From JAISST01 sp050434145 (GTDB lineage: Bacteria > Fusobacteriota > Fusobacteriia > Fusobacteriales > Fusobacteriaceae), in assembly GCF_050434145.1 (NCBI RefSeq), contig NZ_JBNPVX010000018.1:1-55978 (forward strand): 55,978 bases of DNA, read 5' to 3'. The position numbers were made by a program, and so were the translations under genes. Shown here one piece after another: positions 1-9,107 of the stretch. The notes beneath the pieces were generated by a model. That model worked only from the letters and a program-made list of their open reading frames with translations. It did not search any database and had not been told where the DNA came from. The stretch's first letter is position 1. Each line of letters begins with the position of its first letter.

Positions 1-138
1 CGTTTTGGAACTGATAGGTGGGCATTTTGGAACTACTATTTTGGACCTAGTATTTAAGAGGACTTTAGAACGATTTTTATAAATAATAGGTGGGCATTTT
101 GGAACTGGTATTAATATTTTTTTTAGGGAGGACTAATT
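1..138 (+). repeat. Iteron-like repeats upstream of rep (probable origin/operator)
   Basis: A 21-bp direct repeat with core GGTGGGCATTTTGGAACT occurs at 14-34 and 86-106. Shorter copies of its right half lie at 3-12 (TTTTGGAACT), 38-48 (ATTTTGGACCT) and about 64-71 (TTTAGAAC). Repeats of this kind directly before a Rep_3-type initiator gene are typical iterons, which bind the initiator and serve both as origin and as autoregulatory operator. The array is cut by the window edge, so its full number of copies is unknown. The function is inferred from position and family. Confidence 0.7.
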
Positions 139-1431
139 GTGAAAAATAAAGATATCAATGAAAATAAGATTGTTAAATATAATAATGATTTAAATAAAAA
201 TATATTATTATCAAATCTTTCAAGCAAAGAAATAGATTTATTTAACGCTGTTTGCATAAAAATTAGAGATACTGGTGATACTATTACAAAAATATCATTT
301 GATGAACTAAAATCTTTATCAAATTATACACATAAAAGTAAAGATAGATTTATAAGTGATATCAATAATGCTTGTAAAAAATTATTGCTTGCTAATTGGA
401 GTGGAAAACTTCCTGATAATTCTAGAGTTGGGGTTACAGTGTTTTCTTCATACAAGGTTGACTCATTAGAAAATGCAGTTTTTATTAAGATAAATGAAGA
501 TTTTTTACACATATTTAACAATTTGAAGAACAATATCACAGTATTCAATATTGATGAATCAAATAACATAAAAAGTAAGTATCCCAAAATACAGTATAGG
601 AATTTCAAAGAAAATGATATTAAAGGTGAATATGAAGAAAAATATACAGAATTTAGAGAAAAAATGGGAATAACAAATATGCATACAAGAGATATTTCTA
701 GTAGAGTTCTTAAGCCAATAGAAAATGAATTAGGAAAGATTTTCAATAATTTCCAACTCATAAAAGAAAAAAAAGGCAAGCAAATTGATAAATTAAAATG
801 GGTATGGACTGAAAATAAAGATGATCCCTTTGAATTTTTCAATAATATATTCAAATTTATAAATGTTAATTTCACACATAAGATACAACTTAAAATTCAT
901 GAATTACAAAAAGAAAAAAGCAAAGAAGAAATTGAAGAATTGATTAACAAAGCTTGGAAACTCATTAAGAGCAATCCCAAAGTAAAAAATCCACCTGCTA
1001 TGCTTTCTAAAGCCATTACAGACATTGGATTAGAAATATTCATTAATAATATTATATCTAACAAAGAATCTGCTGATAGAGAAAAGAAATGGGCAAAAGA
1101 AAAACAAGAATATGCAAAAACATCAACAGAGTCAGAAGAATTTTATAGCCAAATATTTAAATCTACTGAAACAGTAAAAGTTACTAATGCTACAACTGAG
1201 GGCTCTATACAAAGAGAGAATCAAAACAATATTAGTCAATATAGAAGAGAACATCCTTTTTTCAACGATTTTCAAGAATTACCTAAAGAAAAGCAAGAAG
1301 AAATATTTAATAATGCAAAAAATATATATGTTGAAAAAACTGGATTGGAGTTGTTTGGTAATCTAGACAACACTTTAACAATCGCAACTCTTATGCCCTA
1401 CATCAAAGAAATAATGAATAACAAACAATAA
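139..1431 (+). CDS. Rep_3-family plasmid replication initiator
   Basis: 430 aa, GTG start eight bases after an AGGGAGGAC ribosome site. The N-terminal half has the winged-helix pattern of Rep_3 initiators: NLSSKEIDLFNAVCIKI near residue 26, then an ELKSLSNYTHKS segment. A second winged-helix part includes YTEFREKMGI and ISSRVLKPIENELGKIF, followed by a KKGKQIDKLKWVW strand, matching the 'VLxPAxxEI...KGRKV..I.F' block of the family. The C-terminal ~180 residues are hydrophilic and not recognised. It should bind the iterons at 1-138 and start theta replication. A replication module on an integrated element suggests it replicates as a plasmid when excised. Confidence 0.8.
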   Translation: MKNKDINENKIVKYNNDLNKNILLSNLSSKEIDLFNAVCIKIRDTGDTITKISFDELKSLSNYTHKSKDRFISDINNACKKLLLANWSGKLPDNSRVGVTVFSSYKVDSLENAVFIKINEDFLHIFNNLKNNITVFNIDESNNIKSKYPKIQYRNFKENDIKGEYEEKYTEFREKMGITNMHTRDISSRVLKPIENELGKIFNNFQLIKEKKGKQIDKLKWVWTENKDDPFEFFNNIFKFINVNFTHKIQLKIHELQKEKSKEEIEELINKAWKLIKSNPKVKNPPAMLSKAITDIGLEIFINNIISNKESADREKKWAKEKQEYAKTSTESEEFYSQIFKSTETVKVTNATTEGSIQRENQNNISQYRREHPFFNDFQELPKEKQEEIFNNAKNIYVEKTGLELFGNLDNTLTIATLMPYIKEIMNNKQ

Positions 1432-1458
1432 ATAATAATTTTAAGGAGTTGGTAAACA

Positions 1459-2199
1459 ATGGGAAGTAAAGCTTTTAAAAACATGGAAGCACTCAAAAAT
1501 CAATTTGCAGAACAAAATTTAACAAAAGAAGTTGAAGGATCTACAAAAACAAATGTAATTTCTAAAATTGAAAAATCTGATAACTTTTTAACATTAAGTA
1601 CTCTAGATTTTTCAGAAATTAATAACTGGGGACTAAATTCTACTGAAACAGAATTTTGTAAAAGTAAAGCACAAAAAATCATAAATCATACTGCTAATTC
1701 TTTTCTTACATTAGGAAAAGAGTTTGAAGAAATATTCCAAACTTTTTCGAATTCAGGTTCTAAAGATGGAATATATGAAAAGTTAGTAGAATATCTTGGT
1801 TTTAATCCTAAAACAGTCAGAAGATGGAGAAAAAGATATAGTTTATTTCTTATGGCTAAAACCCAAAGCGAAAAAGAATTAATATCAACAATTCCAACAA
1901 ATTATATCGAAAAACTTTCAAAGTTATCTGAATCTGAAATTAATATTTTATTAAATAATAACTCAACAAAAGAAGAATTAACCAAAGCCATAAACACAGA
2001 AAAATTGGGATATAAAGAAGAAAAATCAGATGACCATGAAAAAGCTCCGGACACGATGTCCGAAGGTTTCAATTTTACAGAAGACAACATTCTAAATATT
2101 TTTGATAATTTCTCTGAAAAAATAGAAAATTTAGAGGATTCTAAGAAAGAAAAACTTAATAAATTAATACTAGGTATTCAAAAATTATTAAATAGTTAA
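1459..2199 (+). CDS. Putative partition/DNA-binding protein (DUF3102-like) between rep and parA
   Basis: 246 aa with a good AAGGAG site. The centre (about residues 70-135) reads as a helical DNA-binding region: NHTANSFLTLGKEFEEIF followed by YLGFNPKTVRRWRKRYSLF, resembling DUF3102-type proteins with a helix-turn-helix. The C-terminal third is charged and helical. Position between rep and parA suggests the centromere-binding partner of ParA, but no canonical ParB motif is visible. The gene carries one copy of the hairpin repeat family (2043-2068) inside the reading frame. Function is inferred from context. Confidence 0.55.
   Translation: MGSKAFKNMEALKNQFAEQNLTKEVEGSTKTNVISKIEKSDNFLTLSTLDFSEINNWGLNSTETEFCKSKAQKIINHTANSFLTLGKEFEEIFQTFSNSGSKDGIYEKLVEYLGFNPKTVRRWRKRYSLFLMAKTQSEKELISTIPTNYIEKLSKLSESEINILLNNNSTKEELTKAINTEKLGYKEEKSDDHEKAPDTMSEGFNFTEDNILNIFDNFSEKIENLEDSKKEKLNKLILGIQKLLNS
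2040..2069 (+). repeat. Hairpin repeat family, copy 1 (inside CDS)
   Basis: AAAGCTCCGGACACGATGTCCGAAGG: the core palindrome GGACACGATGTCC has the flanks (AAGCT.C / GAAGGTTT) found in the other copies of this dispersed family. Here it is translated in frame within the partition-like gene. Confidence 0.6.
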
Positions 2200-2232
2200 C
2201 ATAAAACAATAAAATTTTAAGGAGTGAGGAAA

Positions 2233-2979
2233 ATGGGAAAAACTATTATGGTAAAGAATAACAAAGGTGGAGTAGGAAAAACATTTATAACTTGTCAATT
2301 AGCATTTGGAATGGCATTTGCATTCCCTGAAAAAAATATTCTAATGCTAACTACAGATAGCCAAAATGACATATTGGAATATACATATGATAGTGTAGAA
2401 ATTATTGATGACAATGGCAATCCTATTATGGCTGGATTAAAAGCAGAAGTTAATAATAGAGGTACTGGGGATTCATTCAAATTAATGAATAATCTAAAAT
2501 TTATACCACTAGAAAGTGAGAGCTTTGCAACTCAATTTTTAGAGAAAATACCAAAGTTTTTACAAGATATCAAAGAAGAGTATGATTATATTTTTATAGA
2601 TTCTTCCCCTGATTTAAAGATTGATGAAGTATTTTCAAAAAATGTTGATTATGTAATTATACCTGTATTAGGTAATAATGTATCTCTTCAAAGAGCATTG
2701 AGACTCGCAAAAAGAATTAATTCAAATAAAATACTCGGTTTTATTCTCAATATGTATAATAACACTTCTACTGAAAAAACTTATTACGATTTCATGAAAG
2801 ATAATATTAAATTGCTTGGTGTCATTCCTGAATTAGCATTTTTCAAAAAGATGATAGACCAAAGAAAAACCATATGGAATTACAATAATAAAGATATAAA
2901 AAAAATACAAATGGATTTATTCAAAATATTACTAGAAATTGAAAAAGCTGATGATATTGTTCATGAGGTGAAATCTTAA
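2233..2979 (+). CDS. parA: ParA-family partition ATPase
   Basis: 248 aa. The ATG at 2233 is preferred because AAGGAG ends eight bases before it; an in-frame GTG at 2224 overlaps that site. The protein begins with the deviant Walker A motif KNNKGGVGKTF (residues 8-18), has EYDYIFIDSSPDL as Walker A'/B and the expected ~250-residue length of small ParA/Soj ATPases. It should move or position element copies together with the upstream gene. The frame stays open after the TAA for a further 30 codons encoding a hydrophobic segment (see findings). Confidence 0.85.
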   Translation: MGKTIMVKNNKGGVGKTFITCQLAFGMAFAFPEKNILMLTTDSQNDILEYTYDSVEIIDDNGNPIMAGLKAEVNNRGTGDSFKLMNNLKFIPLESESFATQFLEKIPKFLQDIKEEYDYIFIDSSPDLKIDEVFSKNVDYVIIPVLGNNVSLQRALRLAKRINSNKILGFILNMYNNTSTEKTYYDFMKDNIKLLGVIPELAFFKKMIDQRKTIWNYNNKDIKKIQMDLFKILLEIEKADDIVHEVKS

Positions 2980-3107
2980 TATATTTTATCAGGTAAGCAA
3001 ACAGTAGGAGTAATAACTACAATAATTTCAATTATCATATGGTCTCTTCTAATTATTTATTTATATTTTTAATTAAACAATAGAGCTAAGTGATTTAGGA
3101 GTAGCTT

Positions 3108-3311
3108 ATGAAAACAAATCAAAATATGGATAATAAAAATGAAAAATCTTTTATTGATTATATCATAGAACTAATAACTAAGATTTTACAAGTCATATTC
3201 AATCTGTTTACTGATTTTATAACTGACTTTATAAAACATTGCATGAATGAATATAAAAAGCTGAAAGATGAAGGTGTTTTTGAGCGAATGAATAGAAAAG
3301 ATGGTAAGTAA
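3108..3311 (+). CDS. Small hypothetical protein with amphipathic/hydrophobic helix
   Basis: 67 aa, start supported by TTAGGAGTAGCTT just upstream. The sequence has a charged N-terminus, a central hydrophobic stretch (residues about 18-45, FIDYIIELITKILQVIFNLF) rich in Ile, Phe and Thr, and a basic tail. It may be membrane-associated. It is not recognised; it belongs to a run of short plus-strand genes leading to ssb. Confidence 0.5.
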   Translation: MKTNQNMDNKNEKSFIDYIIELITKILQVIFNLFTDFITDFIKHCMNEYKKLKDEGVFERMNRKDGK

Positions 3312-3330
3312 TCATAACTGCGAGGTGTAT

Positions 3331-3582
3331 ATGAAAACTACAATTAGAATTTACAATGCTGTAATGCAAGGTAAAGATGGAAACTTTTCTTTTTCAGCTG
3401 ATTATATATGCATTAGAGAATATTCGGAAGAACAATTAACCAAACTGCAAAAAGAATATGCTCATCTAGCTAAAGAATGGAGAACACAATATTTGTTAGA
3501 AATTATAGATAGAAGAGGAAAATTAATATATTTTGAAAAAATAAAACCTTCTGCCAAGTTGGCAGGAGGTTATAAAAAATAA
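3331..3582 (+). CDS. Small hypothetical protein upstream of ssb
   Basis: 83 aa from ATG 3331 (GAGGTG site upstream; an in-frame GTG-type start at 3301 overlaps the previous gene and lacks a site). Mixed alpha/beta composition (TTIRIYNAVMQGKDG...LLEIIDRRGKLIYFEKI) with no family I recognise. Its last codons are written across a hairpin (3546-3572), so the tail PSAKLAGG is partly dictated by the hairpin repeat. It ends 15 bases before the ssb start and is probably co-transcribed with it. Confidence 0.5.
   Translation: MKTTIRIYNAVMQGKDGNFSFSADYICIREYSEEQLTKLQKEYAHLAKEWRTQYLLEIIDRRGKLIYFEKIKPSAKLAGGYKK
3546..3572 (+). repeat. Hairpin repeat family, copy 2
   Basis: ACCTTCTGCCAAGTTGGCAGGAGGTT forms a strong stem (CTTCTGCCAA / TTGGCAGGAG) at the 3' end of the preceding gene and just before the ribosome site of ssb. 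It shares flanks with copies at 2040, 8732, 9069, 9259, 14641 and 14678 but has a different core palindrome. Confidence 0.7.
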
Positions 3583-3597
3583 AGGAAGGTGCAAAAA

Positions 3598-3954
3598 ATG
3601 AATAATATCAATTTAATAGGAAGATTAACAAAAGACCTTGAACTAAAATATGGACAAAGCGGAAAAGCATATGCCAAATTTTCATTGGCAGTTAAAAGAA
3701 ACTATTCAAAAGATGGCGTTGATTTTATTAACTGTGTTTCTTTCGGAAAAACTGCTGAAATTATAGCAGAACATTTAAGAAAAGGAAATAAAATTGCAAT
3801 AGAAGGAAGTTTACAAATGAACCAGTATGAAAGTAATGGAGAAAAAAGGACTACATATGAAGTTTTAACAAAGCAAATACATTTTTTAGAATCAAAAAAA
3901 GATGATATAAATTCCATTATTGATGATTTAGTAAATGATGAAGAACCTTTTTAA
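3598..3954 (+). CDS. ssb: Single-stranded DNA-binding protein
   Basis: 118 aa. ATG 3598 is chosen because AAGGAAGG ends eight bases upstream; the GTG at 3589 sits inside that site. It starts with the OB-fold signature NNINLIGRLTKDLELKY and continues with KFSLAVKRNY, FINCVSFGKTAE, GNKIAIEGSLQ. It ends in the acidic tip DEEPF, the docking tail used by bacterial SSBs to recruit replication proteins. It is short (chromosomal SSBs are usually ~150-180 aa), as element-borne copies often are. It likely coats transferred single strands. Confidence 0.9.
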   Translation: MNNINLIGRLTKDLELKYGQSGKAYAKFSLAVKRNYSKDGVDFINCVSFGKTAEIIAEHLRKGNKIAIEGSLQMNQYESNGEKRTTYEVLTKQIHFLESKKDDINSIIDDLVNDEEPF

Positions 3955-4076
3955 AAATTGTAAGAAACATAAATAGCAATATGTATATTGATTTTTTAAG
4001 GAGATCCAACTATGAATAAAAAAGAATTGCAAAGAAAATGAAAAAGAATTAAAAATCAAAAGAGGAGAGAATCAGA

Positions 4077-4958
4077 ATGAAAATATTCTTAAAAGATTAC
4101 CCTGACAAAAATATCATATCTTATGAAGAAAAATTGAAAGAATTTGAAACTGTAGCAAGAAAAAATAATAAAATGCTTAAAAACAGGAAACACGGATTAT
4201 GGATAGAAAAATGGTTTAATAATCGTAATGATTGCATATGTGAAGGAACATATAAAAATGGTAAAAAACATGGTTTGTGGAAAATATTATCTTCTGATAA
4301 TTGTCTTGAAGTTTGCAATTATAAATATGGAAACTTGCACGGATTAGACAGATATTATTGGCAAATAGAAAATGGAGGTGGCGTTTCCACCAATAGAATT
4401 TGGATTAATAATTCTGATGTTTCTTGGAATGAATATGATAAACATGGAAATCTTACTAGCGAATCTCCAAATTCACCAGTAGATATAGAATACAAATATG
4501 ACGAAAATAATATTCTAATAGAAATTGAAGCAGATTTCTCACCATACATGAAAATTTATAAACATAAACTTTATTGTGAGGCTGTATTTCGACTTAAAAA
4601 TAATAGAGATATTTATCTAGTTTTCTTAATAAATAAAGAATTTAGTTCCTATAAAAAAGTTAAAAGCTTCAAATATACAACCTATTTTATAAAAGAAAAC
4701 GAAGAAATTCTTCTAAAAGTAGAAGACAAGAAAACCCATGAAGTAATAGAAATTTTAAAAAGCACTGATAGCAAGTCATATAAAATATCAGAAATTTATG
4801 TTAATAAAAATGGAGAAAACACTACTAGAAATTTAAGTAATTTTAATGATGCAATTAATGAAAAAGACTTAAAAAACGGTGAAAAAATTATTGGAGATTC
4901 TAAAGGGTATACAAATATTCTAACCTACACAAAAGATGAATACTATTATAAAGATTAG
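4077..4958 (+). CDS. MORN_2 (YwqK-like) repeat protein
   Basis: 293 aa, start preceded by GAGGAGAG. Residues ~35-95 carry MORN_2-like units (KHGLWIEKW, GTYKNGKKHGLWK, YKYGNLHGLDRYY). The C-terminal half is beta-rich and unrecognised. Its late segment EEILLKVEDKKTHEVIEIL is similar to GKIVLKIEDELTKEIIDTI in the protein at 28952, so the two are probably distant paralogues. YwqK-type proteins have been annotated as antitoxin-like, but I see no toxin beside this one. Function unknown. Confidence 0.6.
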   Translation: MKIFLKDYPDKNIISYEEKLKEFETVARKNNKMLKNRKHGLWIEKWFNNRNDCICEGTYKNGKKHGLWKILSSDNCLEVCNYKYGNLHGLDRYYWQIENGGGVSTNRIWINNSDVSWNEYDKHGNLTSESPNSPVDIEYKYDENNILIEIEADFSPYMKIYKHKLYCEAVFRLKNNRDIYLVFLINKEFSSYKKVKSFKYTTYFIKENEEILLKVEDKKTHEVIEILKSTDSKSYKISEIYVNKNGENTTRNLSNFNDAINEKDLKNGEKIIGDSKGYTNILTYTKDEYYYKD

Positions 4959-4981
4959 GTATTCCGAACAATAACTATAAA

Positions 4982-5680
4982 TTATGGCATATATATTTGA
5001 TGTTTATTTGTAAAATCTGTTATGTAATAACCTTGGTAAAGTCTCCAATTCCCTATAATAACTATAGGATAATCATTTTTATTATATATTTTTTTTAAAA
5101 CAAAAGAAAATAATTCTGGATTATTTATTATGGAAATTTTTAACTTGTACTTGTTTTTTAAATTGTCATTTAAAGGATATTCAAAAGTAATAAATTGCTC
5201 GTCTTCATTATAGGAATAGAATTTACATTCAATGAGATGAAACCCTCGTATATTGTAAGTATATACTTTATTAGAACGATTATCACACAAAATTTCATGT
5301 ATAAACGAACTCCCATATCTATCATTAATCCCTGCACTTTTAGCAACATGATACATCTGAGATAGTGTATAAATTCTTCTTGGAATTCTTCTAACGTTCT
5401 GAGTTAGATATTCATTTACAATATTTTCAAAAACAAATAAATTTTCATTATATTTTGTTAAATCAAATTTAGAAGATTTATTTGCAAAAGTACAACCTTC
5501 AATATGTGTGTGTTTCTTTAATGCTGCAAAATATGGTGATTTTATACCACTACATAATCGCAAAATCGCATTACATTTTGAGTTTCCACAAAAAAAATTA
5601 ATTTTTTTATCATTAATTGTAGTTTCAGAAGCAAATATTATTTTTTTCCTCTGCAAATCACGATAAGCATAATTAGACAA
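4982..5680 (-). CDS. Hypothetical protein with CoiA-like zinc-ribbon
   Basis: 232 aa, TTG start with AAGGAGAG eight to nine bases upstream. Residues ~28-65 read CGNSKCNAILRLCSG...SPYFAAL...H.EGC, a cysteine/histidine pattern like the zinc-binding N-terminus of CoiA-type competence/nuclease proteins ('C..C...L..K.G....HF.H'). The C-terminal part is beta-rich and may be a nuclease remnant, but I cannot place catalytic residues. It is transcribed divergently from the XRE regulator at 5811. Confidence 0.45.
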   Translation of the reverse strand: MSNYAYRDLQRKKIIFASETTINDKKINFFCGNSKCNAILRLCSGIKSPYFAALKKHTHIEGCTFANKSSKFDLTKYNENLFVFENIVNEYLTQNVRRIPRRIYTLSQMYHVAKSAGINDRYGSSFIHEILCDNRSNKVYTYNIRGFHLIECKFYSYNEDEQFITFEYPLNDNLKNKYKLKISIINNPELFSFVLKKIYNKNDYPIVIIGNWRLYQGYYITDFTNKHQIYMP

Positions 5681-5810
5681 TTAAATCACTCTCCTTAAAA
5701 TAAAATTACTATAAATATCATTCTCTTTTATAAACATTATAACATAAAAGGTAAGGATTATAAAATTAAAAATTAAAGAATAGTATGAAAAAACTAAACA
5801 AGGAGGTCAG

Positions 5811-6380
5811 ATGAAAATAAATAGAATTGAAAACTTGACAGGTAAAAGATTAAGAATGTCAAGAATAGATAAAAAGATGACACTAGGACAAGTGGCTAAA
5901 AATATTGGTGTGTCCACTAACACACTAAGAAGATATGAAAATGGAGAAATAAAACGAGTTCCAAAAGATAAGATAGAAAAATTATCTTTACTATATGAAA
6001 AAAGCCCCACATATTTTTATGGTTGGATTGATTTTACATTTTGCAAAAGTATTCATGAGGTAATTCTGTATATATTACAATTGAAATTAGGATTAAATAA
6101 GGAAATAGAAGACTATCTTGAAAGTATACCTAAATTTAAACCTATATTGACATTTTTTAAAACTAGATCACTAGATGAAAATGGTATTCCAGCTTTAACT
6201 AAAGACGAAGAAAAAGAATTTAGAGTTTTTAGAAATCATACTTTTGATTCACTGGACACAGAAGAAAATTTTGATGGTAAAGATTGTTTACACCTTGAAG
6301 AAATGCTAAAAGCGTTCTATTACACGCATTTAATAAAAAGAAATACTACAGAAAAAACAATGGAGAAGGGGGAAATTTAA
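5811..6380 (+). CDS. XRE-family transcriptional regulator
   Basis: 189 aa with AAGGAGG directly upstream. The N-terminal helix-turn-helix covers residues ~12-65: RLRMSRIDKKMTLGQVAKNIGVSTNTLRRYENGEIKR is a classic Cro/CI fold, followed by a YFYGW end typical of XRE domains. The remaining ~120 residues are acidic and of unknown role (ligand or partner domain). It sits at a divergent promoter region (5681-5810) and abuts the small membrane gene, so it may control itself, the minus-strand neighbour and the topB operon. Confidence 0.75.
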   Translation: MKINRIENLTGKRLRMSRIDKKMTLGQVAKNIGVSTNTLRRYENGEIKRVPKDKIEKLSLLYEKSPTYFYGWIDFTFCKSIHEVILYILQLKLGLNKEIEDYLESIPKFKPILTFFKTRSLDENGIPALTKDEEKEFRVFRNHTFDSLDTEENFDGKDCLHLEEMLKAFYYTHLIKRNTTEKTMEKGEI

Positions 6381-6581
6381 ATGGAATCATTTTTTCAAAT
6401 GCTAACTATTGTTGGCTATATTACATTTTTCTACATAGCTTTAAAAACACTAATAAAATTAACAAATGGATTTATTGATGATTCTTCTACTTTAAGTGGA
6501 AAACTAATAAGAATAATTTTTTTACTTATAGTTCTTGCTATCATATTAATATTCTTGTTTAAAAAATTTCCAAGTGTATAG
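6381..6581 (+). CDS. Small two-helix membrane protein
   Basis: 66 aa. ATG directly follows the TAA of the XRE gene, with GGAGAAGGGGGAAAT as ribosome site, so the two are translationally linked. Two hydrophobic segments are visible (residues ~5-27 and ~43-61), joined by a short polar loop and ending in a basic tail. No family recognised; its place just before topB suggests a mating-channel or regulatory accessory role, which is inference only. Confidence 0.55.
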   Translation: MESFFQMLTIVGYITFFYIALKTLIKLTNGFIDDSSTLSGKLIRIIFLLIVLAIILIFLFKKFPSV

Positions 6582-6604
6582 AAAAAAATTAAAAGGAGTA
6601 ATTT

Positions 6605-8731
6605 GTGAAAAAACTAATAATTTGCGAAAAACCTAGCTTGGCTAAAAATGTGGCTACATTTTTAAAAGTATTCAATAGAAATGATGGATATTATGAAAGT
6701 GATAATTTCATAGTCACTTTCGCTTTTGGACATTTATTTTGCTTGAAAGATGTTGGTGATTATTTGGGGGTTGAGAAACCTAAATGGACAGAAATAAACT
6801 TGCCATTTATTCCAGAACCATTTGAATTTAAATTTATAGAGAAAGATGGGATAAAAGAACAATTTGAAGTAATTAAAAGTCTTGCACACAGAAATGATGT
6901 TGCTGAAATTATTCACTGTGGTGACTCTGATAGAGAAGGGCAAGTTGTTGTAGATTTGATAATTGATAGGCTTGATATAAACAAGCCTATTAAAAGAATG
7001 TGGTTACCAGATCAAACAGAAAATACAGTAAAAAAACAGTTACAAAATCTTAAAAATAACAATGAATATCGTAACTTATCCAAAGAAGGGTTCGCTAGAA
7101 CATATGTTGACTGGCTTCTTGGAATAAACACAACTATTTATTTATCTGTAAAATCAGGAATATTTTTACGTTCTGGTAGGGTTATAATCCCAATCGTGAA
7201 ATTCATATATGATAGAGATATAAAAATTAAGAATTTTAAAGCAAAAGATTATTTTCAAGTAGAAGATACTATAAGAAAAGGTGATATTGAATTTAAATTA
7301 AGTACTGAGAGAAAATTCAGTGATACAGAAAAACATGAAGCTGAAAATTTTGCCAATGAACTGAATAGAAGCAAAGCTGTAGTAATTAGTCTTGAAACTA
7401 AAGAAAAAAAGAAATATCCAGGAAAACTATTTTCATTATCAAGATTGCAAAGCTTTTTATCAAAAAATTTCAAAATGAATTTTGCTACATCTGAAAAAAT
7501 AATACAAGATTTATATTTAAGGGGATTTCTTACGTATCCACGGACTAACACTGAATATTTAAGTGAAAATGAAAAGGATAAAGTAAAAAACATTTTGGAG
7601 CTTCTACAAGAACAAGACTATCAAATAGAATTTAAGGATAGTAAAAAAATATTTGATGATTCAAAAATAGAAAGTCATAGTGCAATTACAATTACAAATA
7701 AAATTCCTGATATAGATAAAGACTTATTAAATGATAAGGAAAAAATTGTGTATCAAGCAATATTTAATAGATTCATTAGTAATTTTCTCAAAGAAGAAGC
7801 AATCATAAGTGAAACTATTTTGTCAATTGGAGTAGGAAACGTGGTTTTTCCTTTTAAAGGGTCAATTGTAAAACAAAAAGGATTCTTGAAATATGAACCT
7901 CAAGAAATAAATAATAATCTACCAAATTTTGAAGTTGGAGAAGAATTTAAAGTAAATTTTAAACTAGTAAAAAAGAAAACAACTCCACCAAAGAAAATAA
8001 CAGAAGAGAGATTAGCTAATTTTTTGAAAAATCCATTCAAAGAAGTAAATGATGATAATTTAATTGATGATGAAATAGTAAATGATGATGATGAGTACAA
8101 AGATATTCTAAAAGGGATTGAAATAGGAACTGAAGGCACAAGAACTGACATCATAGAAAATGCTAAAAAGAGTAATTACATTTCTCAGAAAGGTGATACT
8201 TATTCCATTGAGTCATTAGGTATACAGTTTATAGAAATCTTAGATAAATTAAAAATTAACTTATATAAAGAGAAATCTGTGGAATTCTCAACTATGCTAA
8301 AGAAAATTTATAATAATGAGCTAACAATTGAAAATATTGTGGATTTGACAGCTAAAGAAATAAATATCATAGTTTCATCAAATACAGAAATAGAAAAAAT
8401 AAATAGAGATTCATTAAAAGAGTCTTTAGGCGAATGTCCAGTATGTAAATCGCCAGTATATGAATACAAAACTAAAGAAAATAAGACTTTTTATCCATGT
8501 TCTAAAAAGGAATGTAATTTCAAGCTATTTGAAACATCTAAAATATTTGGAAGTGACGTAAAAATTACAACAGCTAAAGCAAAATCACTTATTGCTAAAA
8601 AGAAAACAAAATTTACATTATTCAGTAAAGCTAAGGGTAAGGAATATGAAGCTTACGTAGTTTATGATGGTATGAACGGAAATTATGTAAATTTTAAATT
8701 AGATGGATTTCCTGATAAAAAGAAAAAGTAA
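6605..8731 (+). CDS. topB: DNA topoisomerase III (TopB/TraE type)
   Basis: 708 aa, GTG start after AAAAGGAG. The TOPRIM domain begins KKLIICEKPSLAKNVA and has the HCGDSDREG motif (D107, D109, E111). The type IA core holds GFLTYPRTNTEYL with catalytic Tyr311. The C-terminus has a four-cysteine zinc ribbon (CPVC...CSKKEC) and a further ribbon-like repeat. Elements of this type often carry such topoisomerases to resolve strands during replication or transfer. A hairpin follows the stop codon. Confidence 0.9.
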   Translation: MKKLIICEKPSLAKNVATFLKVFNRNDGYYESDNFIVTFAFGHLFCLKDVGDYLGVEKPKWTEINLPFIPEPFEFKFIEKDGIKEQFEVIKSLAHRNDVAEIIHCGDSDREGQVVVDLIIDRLDINKPIKRMWLPDQTENTVKKQLQNLKNNNEYRNLSKEGFARTYVDWLLGINTTIYLSVKSGIFLRSGRVIIPIVKFIYDRDIKIKNFKAKDYFQVEDTIRKGDIEFKLSTERKFSDTEKHEAENFANELNRSKAVVISLETKEKKKYPGKLFSLSRLQSFLSKNFKMNFATSEKIIQDLYLRGFLTYPRTNTEYLSENEKDKVKNILELLQEQDYQIEFKDSKKIFDDSKIESHSAITITNKIPDIDKDLLNDKEKIVYQAIFNRFISNFLKEEAIISETILSIGVGNVVFPFKGSIVKQKGFLKYEPQEINNNLPNFEVGEEFKVNFKLVKKKTTPPKKITEERLANFLKNPFKEVNDDNLIDDEIVNDDDEYKDILKGIEIGTEGTRTDIIENAKKSNYISQKGDTYSIESLGIQFIEILDKLKINLYKEKSVEFSTMLKKIYNNELTIENIVDLTAKEINIIVSSNTEIEKINRDSLKESLGECPVCKSPVYEYKTKENKTFYPCSKKECNFKLFETSKIFGSDVKITTAKAKSLIAKKKTKFTLFSKAKGKEYEAYVVYDGMNGNYVNFKLDGFPDKKKK

Positions 8732-8755
8732 CAGACAAGTTGTCTGAAGCTTTTT
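8732..8755 (+). terminator. Hairpin repeat family, copy 3, after topB
   Basis: CAGACAAGTTGTCTG followed by AAGCTTTTT, immediately after the topB stop. It can act as a Rho-independent terminator, though the U tract is short, and it carries the AAGCTT flank of the dispersed hairpin family. Confidence 0.55.
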
Positions 8756-8773
8756 GAGAACAAATAATGGAGT

Positions 8774-8974
8774 GTGGTTAAAATTAAAATAGATAAAGAT
8801 TTATTGAAATTTTTATTTCGCATTGCAATATCTACAAAATATGAGAAGTATGAGAAATATTATACAAATAATAAATTACTATTCTTACGTTTCATAATTA
8901 GTTTAATATATTTCATTATCATTAGTGGTGCAACTATTTATATAAAATATTGTTATGATATGAGAACTTTGTAA
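8774..8974 (+). CDS. Small membrane protein (tentative)
   Basis: 66 aa from GTG 8774. The start is weak: GGAG lies only two bases before it. The product has a basic N-terminus and one clear transmembrane helix near the C-terminus (FLRFIISLIYFIIISGATIYI). No recognisable family. Its neighbour at 9108 is another tiny hydrophobic protein. Confidence 0.35.
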   Translation: MVKIKIDKDLLKFLFRIAISTKYEKYEKYYTNNKLLFLRFIISLIYFIIISGATIYIKYCYDMRTL

Positions 8975-9068
8975 TATTCTTTAATATACTATGGGTATTG
9001 AGCAAGATATGTTATAAGATTTATCATTTAGTATTTTAGAAATTTTCAACATTTAAATAGAAGTTTAA

Positions 9069-9097
9069 AAAGCTTCGGACATGATGTCCGGAGGTTT
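9069..9097 (+). repeat. Hairpin repeat family, copy 4
   Basis: AAGCTTCGGACAT-G-ATGTCCGGAGG followed by TTT. Stem of about 10 bp with a T-G wobble. It precedes the tiny ORF at 9108 and contains a GGAGG sequence within its 3' arm. Confidence 0.7.
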
Positions 9098-9107
9098 AGG
9101 AGTATAT

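Noticed and set aside
4013..4039. Eight-codon ORF after AAGGAG
   Set aside because: Too short to support as a gene; could be leader or decay product of the region before 4077.
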